DNA from: UTCFX2 sp963827155
Lineage (GTDB): Bacteria; Chloroflexota; Anaerolineae; Anaerolineales; UBA4823
Direction of reading: 5' to 3'
DNA: 64,000 nucleotides
NCBI GenBank assembly: GCA_963827155.1
Contig: CAWGZV010000002.1
Coordinates: forward strand, 2,294,001-2,358,000
Shown here: positions 39,577 through 50,010 of the stretch, piece after piece
Position numbering within the stretch: position 1 is the stretch's first letter
Layout: every line of letters starts with the position of its first letter
Translations under genes and position numbers: made by a program
Notes under the pieces: model-generated
The model's database searches: none
Told to the model about the DNA's origin: nothing
Seen by the model: the letters and a program-made list of their open reading frames with translations, nothing else

Positions 39577-40822
39577 TCATTCATTCCGATATTTATCCGA
39601 CCGGATATTATCCGACCGGATTTCCGTCTTAGCGCCGAAGAGCTTCAAAAAATCTTCTGCAGCTGCCTGATGTCCCACGTCTCTTTGGGCTTGCTCAGAG
39701 AGATACCATTTATGTTCCAATACCTGACAATACAATTCAGCGAGAGTCATATCCTCAATGACCAACGGCTGCAGCTTTTTGACCACAGGATTAAATACAA
39801 CCTCCAACCAGTGATAAGCGGCGACGCTGAGCGGAGTACTACGCTGGCTGGATTGCGAAACCGTCGCACGCACCTCTTGAATTTCATTCATCATTTTCCG
39901 AGCCTGCATTTCCTCCGCATCCATCCCGGTAAGATTAAAAAGCTGATCGCGGTGAAAATTCCGGTCTGTGACAAACACCCTCAATCTGAGTTGATTCCCA
40001 TTTTCCAGGGTTGCCAGCTCTACATTCCCCACAGAGTATCCAAGTTCGTTCAAGATGCGGATGCGTTCCTGAATCCTGTATGTCTCATCGATCCCAATCG
40101 TGTCCTCCCGAGTGATCTCTTCCCACAGCCGCTGGTAGCGTTGTTGGATATATCGTCCGGCATCTGAAGGAGGAACGCTCATATCGATTGGTAGGTTCGT
40201 ATTGCGCAGCTCAGTAAGCTCCACCACCAGGTTTTCAGCCATAATCTGGAGGTCATGCAGTCTCAGGGCTGGCGCGAAATAATTCTCGTGCCATTCGGCT
40301 GTCTCTGCGTCCACCAGATAAGCCTGAAGAGCCCCGGCATCTCGTCGGAAAAGAGTATTTGAAAGAGAGCAATCTCCCCAATACAGACCACTGAGGTGAA
40401 TCTGAACCAATAACCCTGCAATCGCGTCTAAAAGATGTTTCCGGTAAAGATCGAACCCCTGGCTCATGAACAGCATCCGGTAAGGTTGGGAGTTTTCTAA
40501 ATGTCGGGTGATCAAAACGCTGAAGTTGCCAACAGGTGTGGTGGTTCCGGCAAATCCACAGGGAGTCACCACTGGCAGATGATTTTCTTGAGCTTGGACG
40601 AGAATTCTGATATTCCTTTTCTGCCAGACCTGGCTGCATCTCCTTGAGGGCAAATAACGTCCCTTTATAATTAACAAATAGGACCGGGTGACGTGACAGT
40701 CCTCTGGGGACTTCCTCCAATCGACTGCATCGCCCTGGCCATTCTTCAAAAGGAGAATCCCAAGGTAAATCAAGAAAATCCGGGACACCTGGGCGTAATT
40801 TTATCTCGGTTGGATATCCCAT
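39577..40822 (-). CDS. DUF4032 protein with kinase-like fold, frameshifted
   Basis: About 415 residues. The N-terminal segment (LALKEM-like TLFALKEMQPG, then EYRILVQAQE when the frames are joined) and the loop LYWGDCSLSNTLFRRD followed by YLVDAETAEWH resemble the Lys, catalytic-loop and metal-binding regions of lipopolysaccharide-kinase-like folds, as in DUF4032 proteins. The frame change near 40609 is explained by one extra G. It is the last gene, 8 bases after an ABC exporter gene. The C-terminal tail is encoded by a 15-base tandem repeat and reads IRSD twice. Activity unproven. Confidence 0.75.
39592..39621. repeat. Two-copy 15-bp tandem repeat with internal dyad
   Basis: ATCCGACCGGAT occurs at 39595-39606 and 39610-39621, period 15. 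Each copy is itself a dyad (ATCCG/CGGAT). It encodes the repeated tail of the DUF4032 protein. Confidence 0.7.
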
Positions 40823-40830
40823 TTCGCTTA

Positions 40831-42652
40831 TTAGCCTCCTCGACCCAATTCACGCGCCTGTTCCACATAAGCTAAGCTCTGGTGGCGGAAATAGGTGTTA
40901 TAGAGATCGGAATAATGGCCATGCTGTTCAAGCAGGCTGTTGTGATTTCCCTGCTCGATAATCTTACCGTCTTCCAAAACTATGATCCGATCGGCAGCTT
41001 TGACTGTGGATAAACGGTGTGCGATTAAAATACTGGTAGTATTCGCCAGGATCATAGAGAGTGCCTGTTGGATTTGCCATTCCGTAAATGGATCGATGCT
41101 CGCGGTTGCCTCATCGAGAATGAAAACCGCTGGCTTTTGGATCAGAACCCGCATTAAAGATACCAACTGGCGCTGACCCATCGAGAGATTAGACCCCCGT
41201 TCACCAACTTCAGTCTCTAAGCCCTGTGGTAGCGAATCCAGCCATTCACCATCTCCAATCCGATTCGCAATCTGGACAATTTCCTGGTAGATGGAAGCGT
41301 CCGAGCAGGTATAGCAGATATTTTCAGCAACCGTCCCTGCAAACAGAAATGGGATTTGGGACACAATCCCTAACCGGGAGCGGTATTGGGCAAGATCGAA
41401 ATCACGGATATCCAGCCCATCGATCAAGATACGCCCTTTTTGGAATTCATAGAAATCGAGCAATCAGCTTGGCAATCGAAGACTTTCCTGCACCGGTATG
41501 CCCGACCAGTGCGATGTTTTCACCGGATTGGATATTCAGGGAAAAATCGCATAATACTGCCTCTTTATCCGAATAGCGGAACCATACGTTGTCAAAACTG
41601 ATCTCCCCATTCAATGATGGCACTGGCTGATTTGATGTTTGGATCACCTGCGATTCGGCGTCGATCAAGGCAAAGACGCGTTCAGATGCGGAAAGCCCCT
41701 GTTGAACTTGAGCCCAAAAAGCTGAAAGATTCAGCACCGGAAAGAAAAAGCGGTCGAGGCTTTGGATGAAAAGATACCATGCCCCTGCGGTTACGATTCC
41801 CTGAACAACGCTGATCCCGCCGATATAGACCAGAACAGCAGTCGCAATTCCGCCGAGTGTGTTCAATACTGGAAATACCATTGAGAGCACCAGCCCCCGG
41901 CGAACATTCACCCGGTATGATTGCTGGTTGGCGCCATCGAATTCAGAAAAGATGCTGGCTTCTTGCCGAAAATTCTTAGCAACCGCGATCCCGCTCACAG
42001 TCTCTTTGATCGCAGAATTAACATTCGCCATTGCACGCATGCCATCTCTGGTGACCTGGCGAGCCAGTGATCGAAAACCAACCGCGACCAGGAAAACCAC
42101 GGGAAGAGCGCCAAGCAATATCAAGGATAAACGCCATTCAATGGTAAACAAAATTGCCGCAAGGATAATTGATTGGATAATCTGAGAGAAGAGATCCGTG
42201 ATCAACACAACCATTTGACCGAACTCTTGGGTATCAGAAGTTATCCGGGATACTACTTTTCCAGTGGCAAACTCGTCATAGAATGAGAGATCATGTTCCG
42301 CGGCTGCTTTAAACGCATCCGTTCGCAGTTTGAGCACAATATCACCGACAATCCGAACGGTCATTCTGCGTCGGCCCCAATTCGCCAGCCAGACGGTTAA
42401 TCCAGCCAAAAATACCACCCCAACCAGCACAAGCACAACTTCAATCCGATAATCGGTCTAAATCGCGTCCACAATTCTGGCCACAATTACCGGGGAAACC
42501 GCTCCTGCCCCAGCGATCAATAAAAGCAAGATCGTAATCCAGATTAACTTAATCTGGAAGGGCTTGAAGTACCCCGCAATCCGCTTGATCAGCTGGCGAT
42601 CGTTATATTGGCGGTCGTATCCTTCGGCATCCAGCCCGGTGAAGAAACCCAT
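40831..42652 (-). CDS. ABC exporter half-transporter (permease-ATPase), second subunit, with stop and frameshift
   Basis: About 607 residues joined. The N-terminal membrane domain is split by an in-frame TAG at 42458-42460 (CAG, Gln, would restore it). The ATPase domain has Walker A LVGHTGAGKSS, the Q-loop VSQIPFLFAG, signature LSMGQRQLVSL, Walker B VFILDEATAS and IAHRLSTV. A frameshift at about 41456 is explained by TTT in place of TT. The signature LSMGQ rather than LSGGQ is mildly degenerate. It starts 3 bases after the previous ABC gene, which suggests a heterodimeric exporter. Substrate unknown. Confidence 0.85.
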
Positions 42653-42655
42653 TGC

Positions 42656-44419
42656 CTACTCGCGAAAAATCCTTCGGTAAATATCGGAATTTTGCATCAA
42701 TTCTTCATGTGAGCCAGCCGCAACCAGATGGCCCTTCCGAATTACTAAAATTAAAATCAGCCCAGCGGATTTGCGAAAGACGGTGAGTGATGATAATTGT
42801 CGTTCTTCCGCGCGCCGCATGATTGATCGCCCGTTGGATGCGGTCTTCTGTCGCGCTGTCAATCGCGCTGGTCGAATCATCAAGGATCAAGATGCGAGGA
42901 TCGATGAGAAATGCCCTGGCTAATGCCAGCCGTTGACGCTGGCCCCCCGACAGTGTTACGCCTCGTTCACCAATGACTTCATCATAGCTTTGTTCGAAAA
43001 ACTCAATGAATTCTTCCGCCTGAGCGGCACGCGCTGCCAGTTTAATCATTTCTTGATTGGCATTCGGCTGGCCAAAGGCGATGTTTTCCCGAATCGATCG
43101 CGAAAACAGGAAAATATCTTGCTCGATCATCGAGATTTTGCGGCGTAGGGTCTCGAGATTCCATTCGCGCACATCCATCCCATCGATAAGAACCTGTCCA
43201 GCCCTGACATCATAAGTTCGGTTCACAAGTTTAACTAGCGAGGTCTTTCCAGCTCCGGTTTGACCGACGATTGCCACCGTCTGACCTGCTTGCACTTTGA
43301 ATGATATGTCTTCAAGAATGGGTTCTCCATCTCGATACCAAAATGACACCTTTTTGAATTCAATTTCCCCGCCCATTGGACCGCTGAAACCCTTCTTATT
43401 TTGGTCCAGGTCGTTCTGGCGGTTTATCAATTCGAAAATCCGTTGGGCTCCGGCAACGCCTGAAGAGATCTGAGAATAAGCAAACAAGGATGTGAAAGTT
43501 GGAAAGCCAAACAACTGGATTAAACCAAAGTAGCCAACGACCTGACCAATATCCAGCGCTCCACGGTTGAAAAAATCAGTGCGTGCAGCAGACTGCCCAC
43601 CTCTGCAAATCCTAACAACAACAGTGGGATAAAGCGAGCTTCCACATCTCCCTGGTGCACGAAGGCATCGCGATAGCTCCCAGCATGAACCCTAAATCGA
43701 TCGACCTCATTTTGTTCCTGTGCCATCCCTTTAACTGTCTCAATTCCATCAATGGCTTCAGCCAGCCGGCTGTTCATTTTTCCAAATGTCTTTCGAACTT
43801 CTGAAGTGATCGGCTTTAGTTCTCTCAGATACTGCCAAAGAGCCAGGAAATATCCAATGATAAATAACAGAGGGGTCAACACCAGGGCTGGGTTGTAGCG
43901 TGGCGCAATCAGCAGTGGCATAACCATAAAAACTCCGGATCCAATGACGAGGTTCAAACCCGGGCTGAATAGAAAATTAACTTCTCGGACGTCATTGGTT
44001 GCCCTCGCCATGGTGTCCCCAACCGGCTGGAGGCTGTGGAAGGTCATGCTTTTCCCTAATAGGCTTGTATAGAGCTCATGGCGGATATCGCGCTCGACCC
44101 GCTGACCCATCAGCTCAGCCCCAAAATTCCTCCCAAACTGCGTTAGCCCTCGCACAATCTGGCTGATCGCGATCAGCCAGGCTACCCGTGGAAGGACTTC
44201 AACCAGTGGTGGGGTATGCAGGATCGCATTAAATGCCTGACCAACCAGGACGGGAACGACTGCAGCTAGAGCTGCATTGCCCACAGCTCCCAGAACCATG
44301 ATTGCGCCGAGGTACCAGTAATGTCGGGAATACGAAATGATCCAGCGAACAGCGCTTTGTCGATTAGTTGACACGCGTTCGGGAGCCTTAAATTCCATCA
44401 AATTTGTTGCTGTCGCCAT
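42656..44419 (-). CDS. ABC exporter half-transporter (permease-ATPase), first subunit, two frameshifts
   Basis: About 588 residues joined. Six-helix exporter domain (IMVLGAVGNAALAAVVPVLVG and following), then ATPase with Walker A IVGQTGAGKTS, Q-loop MIEQDIFLFS, signature LSGGQRQRLAL, Walker B ILILDDSTSAID and ITHRLSQIRWAD. Here Walker B ends in Asp-Asp, so the catalytic Glu is replaced by Asp; the paired subunit at 40831-42652 has the normal DE, as in heterodimeric exporters with one degenerate site. Shifts: one T missing from a T run at 43570-43575, and one extra base in a run at 42753-42756. First of the exporter pair. Confidence 0.88.
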
Positions 44420-44470
44420 TTTAATCGCTTCTATTAGGAAGCCAGAATCACTGGCAGCCCGGAATTCGCA

Positions 44471-45178
44471 TTATGGTTCGATTTCGTCAGAAAATGGAAG
44501 ACTGGATGCTATTTGATATACTCCAAATTTTGGTAATCTGGTCGGATCGAAACGCCTCAGGCGCCCATTATGCGGAGAAACTTTGTAGAAAGATCCATTT
44601 CGGTGGATCAATGTTATCGCACGGTGTTTTTTTCCATAGCTACGCCGCATCGTCGCAGAAAATCCCCGATACACTTCCAGCTCCGAAGGAACCAGCTCAA
44701 ACAGAGCATCGAAAGTGGTTACAAATTGAGCCAGGTAGTCATCAGAAACCACTTGAAGATTGCTTATGACCCAACAGCGATCCTCATATTCCCAGATATA
44801 GGCAAGACCGAGAAACTGACCTTCACGTGAAACATACGGGAAAAAGGGAAATGAACGGCAAGCGATCGAACGAAATCCTCGTTGACAATACTGGTACCCT
44901 AAGCAAGCAATTAGCAACCTGCCTACCGGCGCCTGATCGGCAAGATGCTGACTTTCAGCCGCCGAGTTGCCTTTCCACAGGCGCCACAGGTCTGTGTTCC
45001 TTTCCAAATAATCCCATTCACTTGAATAGGCTGTTGGAACTGCGTGATGGATATCACAGCAAAATGGGACATGAAGCTCGTTATAAGGTGCACACCGATC
45101 GCCGCAGTCGAAGGCGGAGATCGGTGCATCAAAGCCTTTATAAATATCGTGATAGTTGAACTGGGAATAATCATCCAT
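44471..45178 (-). CDS. Uncharacterised protein with N-terminal cysteine cluster
   Basis: 235 residues, soluble. I do not recognise the family. The N-terminus contains CGDRC and, 11 residues later, a CC pair followed by Asp and two His (CCDIHHAVP), which looks like a metal-binding cluster related in style to YkgJ/UPF0153. Further Cys residues at CLGYQYCQRGFRSIAC continue the pattern. The C-terminal half is Arg/Tyr-rich without motif. It lies 51 bases before the ABC exporter pair and reads the same way, so it may belong to that operon. Confidence 0.65.
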   Translation of the reverse strand: MDDYSQFNYHDIYKGFDAPISAFDCGDRCAPYNELHVPFCCDIHHAVPTAYSSEWDYLERNTDLWRLWKGNSAAESQHLADQAPVGRLLIACLGYQYCQRGFRSIACRSFPFFPYVSREGQFLGLAYIWEYEDRCWVISNLQVVSDDYLAQFVTTFDALFELVPSELEVYRGFSATMRRSYGKKHRAITLIHRNGSFYKVSPHNGRLRRFDPTRLPKFGVYQIASSLPFSDEIEP

Positions 45179-45258
45179 AACCAGATTTTTAAGGATACCA
45201 TAAAAATGTCTGGTCGCTTTCTTTCAATGAGTTCTAAAGCTGGCATGACCGCACGGAG

Positions 45259-45264
45259 TATAAT
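45259..45264 (+). promoter_or_regulatory. -10 box of the UbiB-like gene
   Basis: Perfect TATAAT; predicted transcript start about 45271, 5 bases before ATG 45276, no ribosome-binding site. Confidence 0.5.
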
Positions 45265-45275
45265 GATTTTCAATC

Positions 45276-46985
45276 ATGATCCGATCCCGTTACCGCCGCA
45301 TCGTCTGGTTTTTTGCTCGATTGTTAATCAGTTTTGCGTTTTGGGAGCTGTTCTTGCCCAGAGTGGGTTTAAGGAACATATCCTCGAAGAAACGGAGCGA
45401 AAGATTACGCCTGGCAGCAATCCGATTTCGTACCCTTGCGGTGCAGATGGGCGGCGTGCTGATCAAGGTGGGTCAATTTCTGTCTTCCAGGGTTGATGTG
45501 CTCCCTCAAGAATTCACCAACGAGCTGGAAAGGCTGCAAGACGAGGTCCCAGCAGTTGCCTTCAATCAGATTAAACGATCCATCGAGGAGGAGCTGCAAA
45601 ACCCTCTGGACTTACTTTTCCTAAAATTTGAAACAGTACCGCTGGCAGCTGCCTCGCTAGGGCAGGTGCATCGCGCGTGGATCCAACCAGCTCTCGAAGA
45701 TCATCCAGATCCTTCGCTGGTAAGCAGTCAAACCGATCCAGGCATAAGCGTGGTCGTCAAGGTGCAGCGGCCAGACATTGAACAGGTCATCGATACAGAT
45801 CTCGCGGCCTTGAGGACGGTTGGAAAATGGCTGCATCGCTATCGTCCAATTCGAAAACGTGCTAATGTACCCGTCTTATTGGAGGAATTCAGTCGGATCC
45901 TTTATGAAGAAGTTGATTACCTGAATGAAGGGAAAAACGCTGAAACATTTGCAGCCAATTTTAAGAATTATCCAGGCGTTCGAGTACCCGGCGTCAGATG
46001 GACCCATACGACTCGGCGGGTTCTAACCCTGGAAAATGTCTATTCCATCAAGATCACCGAATATTCGGATATCCAGGCTGCCGGAATAAATCCCTCTGAT
46101 GTTGCTTCCAAACTCTTGGACACGTACTTAAAGCAAATATTCGAGGATGGTTTTTTTCATGCCGACCCTCACCCGGGTAATCTATTTGTCCACCCCTTGA
46201 TTCAGGTTGAGAATGAAGAACTAACCCATAGAAAATGGGAGCTAACCTTCGTTGATTTCGGGATGACCGGACGTGTCCCCAACAATTTAAGGTTGGGTTT
46301 GCGAGAACTGCTGATCGGGGTTGGAACGAGGGATGCTGACCGGGTTGTCAAATCTTATCAAATGATGGATTTGCTGCTTCCAAACGCCGACCTGGAAGTA
46401 TTGAAGCGGATCGAAGAGCGAGTCTTTGACCAGTTTTGGGGGAAGAATATGAGCGAGCTTGCTTCGGTCAGCTATGAAGACATGAAGGAAATGACCGATG
46501 AATTTCGCGAAGTTATTTACGAAATGCCTTTCCAGGTTCCTCAAAACGTGATCTTTTTGGCGCGCTGTGTCGGGATCCTCTCTGGTATGTGCACCGGTCT
46601 CGACCCGGAGTTCAACCTGTGGGCGCATCTTGCTCCCTACGCCAAGAAAATCATGAAAGACGAAATTAGTAATGCGCCTGAGCGGTGGCTTGGTGAAGCA
46701 GAAAAAATCGCTCGAAGCCTGATAACCCTCCCAAATCGCCTGGATTCTACGTTAACCAAAATCGAACGCGGAGATCTGAGAGTGCGCTCGCCTGAAATAT
46801 CCGATCAGGTTCGCCGACTTTCGAAGGGTATTCGCAGCCTGACTTCAGCCTTGATTTTTGCTGTATTTTATCTTGGCGGCATCCAGCTTTTTATAGAAGG
46901 TAAGTCCACACTGGCTTTCATTTCAGGTGCTCTGGGGCTTGTGTTCTTACTCCAAGTTGTACTTAACCGGCGCTCCGAGCGCTGA
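45276..46985 (+). CDS. ABC1/UbiB-family atypical kinase
   Basis: 569 residues. Family motifs: GVLIKVGQFLSSR (KxGQ, the inhibitory N-terminal motif), VVVKVQRPDIEQVIDTDL (Lys and conserved segment), DYLNEGKNAETFAANF, FFHADPHPGNLFV (catalytic loop) and FVDFGMTG (metal binding). Two membrane helices at the C-terminus (LIFAVFYLGGIQLFI and FISGALGLVFLL). UbiB proteins support ubiquinone or menaquinone and lipid metabolism; no quinone genes are nearby here. Separated from the Cys-cluster gene by a divergent promoter region. Confidence 0.92.
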   Translation: MIRSRYRRIVWFFARLLISFAFWELFLPRVGLRNISSKKRSERLRLAAIRFRTLAVQMGGVLIKVGQFLSSRVDVLPQEFTNELERLQDEVPAVAFNQIKRSIEEELQNPLDLLFLKFETVPLAAASLGQVHRAWIQPALEDHPDPSLVSSQTDPGISVVVKVQRPDIEQVIDTDLAALRTVGKWLHRYRPIRKRANVPVLLEEFSRILYEEVDYLNEGKNAETFAANFKNYPGVRVPGVRWTHTTRRVLTLENVYSIKITEYSDIQAAGINPSDVASKLLDTYLKQIFEDGFFHADPHPGNLFVHPLIQVENEELTHRKWELTFVDFGMTGRVPNNLRLGLRELLIGVGTRDADRVVKSYQMMDLLLPNADLEVLKRIEERVFDQFWGKNMSELASVSYEDMKEMTDEFREVIYEMPFQVPQNVIFLARCVGILSGMCTGLDPEFNLWAHLAPYAKKIMKDEISNAPERWLGEAEKIARSLITLPNRLDSTLTKIERGDLRVRSPEISDQVRRLSKGIRSLTSALIFAVFYLGGIQLFIEGKSTLAFISGALGLVFLLQVVLNRRSER

Positions 46986-47140
46986 TTAGCTCACACTGGT
47001 AATCCGGGCATACCTGAAATCCTGCCGCTTTACACCAATTCAATATGATGAATATCCCTTGGCAAATTTGCATCTACAGAGTATTCTCTTTCCCTGTTAA
47101 TAATTTCACAATCTGATTACGCTATAGGAGATCTTTTTTT

Positions 47141-48040
47141 ATGAGCGCAGAAATTCGCATCGATGCCCTGTTGCCTGCAGAGATGGCGAAGCGGGCAGAA
47201 TACGTTGGGGTCCGAAAAGCAGAAACAGCCGCGCTGACCCTTTTCGCTCTCGCTGTCTTAGCAGGTGGATTCATCGCACTGGGCGCAATATTCTCGACAA
47301 CAATCGTAGCCGGTGGGGTTGCTATTAAGGACGCCGCCGGTGAGTTAGCATACTCCACCGGTTTTCCCTATGGATTCAACCGACTTCTCGCTGGACTGGT
47401 ATTCTGCCTGGGTCTGATCCTGGTGGTTGTTGGAGGCGCTGAGCTTTTTACCGGCAACAATCTGATCGTCATGGCGTGGGCAAGTGGGAAAGTCTCAACC
47501 TCCGCCCTGCTGCGCAACTGGACAATTGTATATCTTGGGAATTTCGTCGGATCGATAGGTACCGCAGGTTTGCTGTTCTTCAGCCAGCAGTACCTCAACG
47601 GTGGCGGGGCAGTTGGCTTGACCGCTCTTAACATCGCAAAATCTAAGGTTGAGCTCGGCTTCACCCAGGCTCTGGTACTCGGCGTGTTGTGCAACGCCCT
47701 GGTCTGCATGGCAGTATGGATGACATTCAGCGCGCGAAGCACAATCGATAAAATCGCCGCGATAATCTTTCCAGTCACTGGATTTGTAGCCGCCGGTTTT
47801 GAACACAGCATCGCAAATATGTATTTCGTTCCAGTCGCACTATTTATTAAGAACTTCGCGGGAGAGAGTTTTTGGCAGATGATTGGAAAGACCTCTGCTG
47901 ATTATGCATCTCTTACATGGAGAAACTTCTTCATCAATAACCTGATACCTGTGACAATCGGTAATATTATTGGAGGCGCCGTATTGGTCGCTGCGCTCTA
48001 TTGGATGGTTTACCTGAGACCCGACAAAGAAAATTCGTAA
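47141..48040 (+). CDS. Formate/nitrite transporter (FNT family)
   Basis: 299 residues, six-helix channel protein. Family signatures: GGAELFTGNNLIVM and GFVAAGFEHSIANMYFVPVALF, the latter with the pore His of FocA/NirC proteins. The N-terminus is cytoplasmic. AGGAG lies upstream of the ATG. The specificity (formate, nitrite or hydrosulphide) cannot be set from sequence; in a fermenter FocA-like formate traffic is likely. It is followed after 16 bases by a small ligand-sensing domain gene. Confidence 0.92.
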   Translation: MSAEIRIDALLPAEMAKRAEYVGVRKAETAALTLFALAVLAGGFIALGAIFSTTIVAGGVAIKDAAGELAYSTGFPYGFNRLLAGLVFCLGLILVVVGGAELFTGNNLIVMAWASGKVSTSALLRNWTIVYLGNFVGSIGTAGLLFFSQQYLNGGGAVGLTALNIAKSKVELGFTQALVLGVLCNALVCMAVWMTFSARSTIDKIAAIIFPVTGFVAAGFEHSIANMYFVPVALFIKNFAGESFWQMIGKTSADYASLTWRNFFINNLIPVTIGNIIGGAVLVAALYWMVYLRPDKENS

Positions 48041-48056
48041 ATTCGAGAGGAAGAAG

Positions 48057-48287
48057 ATGAAAGCATATATTATGATCCATGTTCGGCCCGGCTCTGTACC
48101 AGAGGTTGTAAGGAATCTCCGCCGCCTTGAAGGCATCCTTGAAGCGAACATGACCTTCGGACCTTATGATGTTGTCGCGGTGGTTGCTGCCAGCGATGTG
48201 AATCACATGGGAAAATTGGTGGCTTCAAACATTCAGCCAATTCCCGGGGTGATCGATACGCTGACCTGCCTGGTCGTCGAGCCGTAG
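48057..48287 (+). CDS. Stand-alone Lrp/AsnC ligand-binding (RAM) domain protein
   Basis: 76 residues: only the C-terminal sensor domain of Lrp/AsnC regulators (AYIMIHVRPGSVPEVV, ANMTFGPYDVVAVVAA, IPGVIDTLTCLVV), without the helix-turn-helix. A GAGGAAG ribosome-binding site precedes it. Stand-alone RAM proteins form oligomers that bind small effectors. Being directly behind the FNT channel gene it may regulate that channel or sense its cargo; this is inference. Confidence 0.88.
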   Translation: MKAYIMIHVRPGSVPEVVRNLRRLEGILEANMTFGPYDVVAVVAASDVNHMGKLVASNIQPIPGVIDTLTCLVVEP

Positions 48288-48312
48288 CTTGATAATCCCC
48301 CTATTTACTTAA

Positions 48313-48346
48313 GCCTGACGCCTGAACAATTCAACCGGCGTCAGGC
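48313..48346. terminator. Terminator-like hairpin between convergent genes
   Basis: Ten-bp perfect repeat GCCTGACGCC/GGCGTCAGGC with 14-nt loop. The right arm overlaps the last codons of murE. No clear T run, so termination strength is uncertain. Confidence 0.45.
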
Positions 48347-49914
48347 AAATAAGGCATCTCAGGTCCAGGGATATTCAGTTTCTCAGCTAACGCAGCGCGC
48401 AGAGCTGTACGGTCATCCCAGCTGTATTCCACTTCTCCAAAACACATAGACTGTTCATGACCCTTTCCGCACGCCAAAAGGATATCACCAGGCTTCGCTG
48501 TCCTCACGGCAAAGCGCATTGCTTCCCGGCGGTCGGGAATGCGGTAGAAGGTCTTCCCCTCGATTCCTCCTCGCAGTCGCGCCCCAAGCGCCATTTCCTC
48601 CAGGATCAGGTCCAGCGATTCGCTTCGTGGATCTTCAGCGGTAAGCACCGTAATATCAGCAAAATCTACCGATGCTTCCGCCATCAGCCGGCGCTTCTCG
48701 CGATCGCGCAAACCAGCCGAACCAAACACGGCGATCAGCCTTCCCGCTGTCAGTTTTCTTGCGGCTTTCAACGCACTCTTGAGCGCATTTGGGGTGTGGG
48801 CGAAATCGACGATCGCCAAAAAGTCTTGACCCAGATCAATTGGTTCCATCCTTCCGGGAACCGCTTCTAAAGCTGCCACACCTGAACAGACTGCTTCTTC
48901 AGGTAGTCTCATTAATCCCCGGGTAAGGGTTACCGCAGCTAAAATATTATATAGATTAAATTCTCCAATTAATTGGCTTTGAATCGGGATCCGGAATTCA
49001 GCGCCATCCAGATCGGCGCCCGCCGCGTTGAAATTCAATCCCTTTGTTTCATCATAAATTTCTTGAGCGGTAACATCTGCAGATCCGGTTAATCCATAGG
49101 TCAAGAAGGGTGCTTTCATCAGATTCGAAAGATAGCTTAATGAGCTGTCATCTTAATTCAATACAGCACCGCGCGGCGGATGGTGCGCTTTATCGTGGTC
49201 TCTTGAAACGTCATCGAACAAGCGCCCTTTCGCATCCCGGTAAGATTCAAAACTGCCGTGATAATCCAGGTGCTCGTGAGTAATGTTGGTGATCACCCCC
49301 AGATCGAATTGACATGAACCAACTCGCTGCTGTGCTAATCCATGTGAAGTTGCCTCAAGGACTACATGAGTCAAACCAGCCTGATGCATCTGGGCGAGGT
49401 ATTCTTGGACGTTAGGCGCTTCTGGGGTAGTGACATGGAAACCGGTATCCAGGACCTGATCGCCGATGACGGCATTCACGGTGGATATCATCCCTGCCTT
49501 CAGGTTTGCTTTTTCCAATATTTTATAGATCAGATTAGCGGTAGTAGTTTTGCCATCCGTCCCAGTTACGCCAATCATGGTCAGTTTATGGGCTGGAAAT
49601 CCCCAGAAGGCAGAAGCGAGTTTTGCCAACGCATCTCGACTATCGTTCACTCGCAGATAAGGGATCGCCAAATCCAATTTTTCAACGCTGTCCCTGGATC
49701 TCTCGCCGATCACAGCTGCAGCGCCTCTAATGACCAATTCAGCGATATAACGGTGCCCGTCGGTGGAACCACCCGATACTGCGACAAATATATAACCCGG
49801 CAGCACCTGGCGCGAATCCAGTGTAACCCCTGTGATGATTGGATCGGTTTGCAGAGATTCAGAGAGCCCTGCCAAACAGGAGATGATTTCCGATAATTTC
49901 CGCTGGCTGTTCAT
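48331..49914 (-). CDS. murE: UDP-N-acetylmuramoyl-tripeptide synthase MurE, in-frame stop
   Basis: Adds the third amino acid to UDP-MurNAc-dipeptide. About 527 residues if read through a TAA at 49153-49155. N-terminal Mur ligase domain with VTLDSRQV; ATP site GVTGTDGKTTT; TSHGLAQQRVG. The stop lies in the strictly conserved AVLN-x-DD motif; the frame then continues DDSSLSYL and the C-terminal domain with ACGKGHE. CAA (Gln) would restore it. In place of the DNPR motif of diaminopimelate-adding enzymes it has EDPR, so the third residue may not be diaminopimelate. A TATAAT sits 6 bases before the ATG, predicting a leaderless message. Confidence 0.9.
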
Positions 49915-49920
49915 GTCTTA

Positions 49921-49926
49921 ATTATA
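49921..49926 (-). promoter_or_regulatory. -10 box of murE, predicted leaderless
   Basis: TATAAT on the minus strand followed by exactly 6 bases and ATG 49914; predicted transcript start is the A of the start codon. No ribosome-binding site. Confidence 0.5.
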
Positions 49927-49966
49927 AGAGAGATTTTGCTGCTTATACTGCGGCAAAATCTCTCTT
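49926..49966 (-). terminator. Terminator-like hairpin after the ATP synthase genes
   Basis: Perfect 14-bp inverted repeat (49926-49939 with 49953-49966), 13-nt loop, 45 bases after the atpFH stop. The U tract beyond the stem is weak, but the stem is strong. It overlaps the murE promoter edge. Confidence 0.6.
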
Positions 49967-50010
49967 GTTAAATCCGACCGGCAAGCTGAAAAATGATCCG
50001 AAATTGATGA

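Noticed and set aside
47062..47071. Palindrome GCAAATTTGC upstream of the FNT gene as an operator
   Set aside because: Ten bases with an AT-rich centre is expected by chance in 64 kb and no promoter could be aligned to it.
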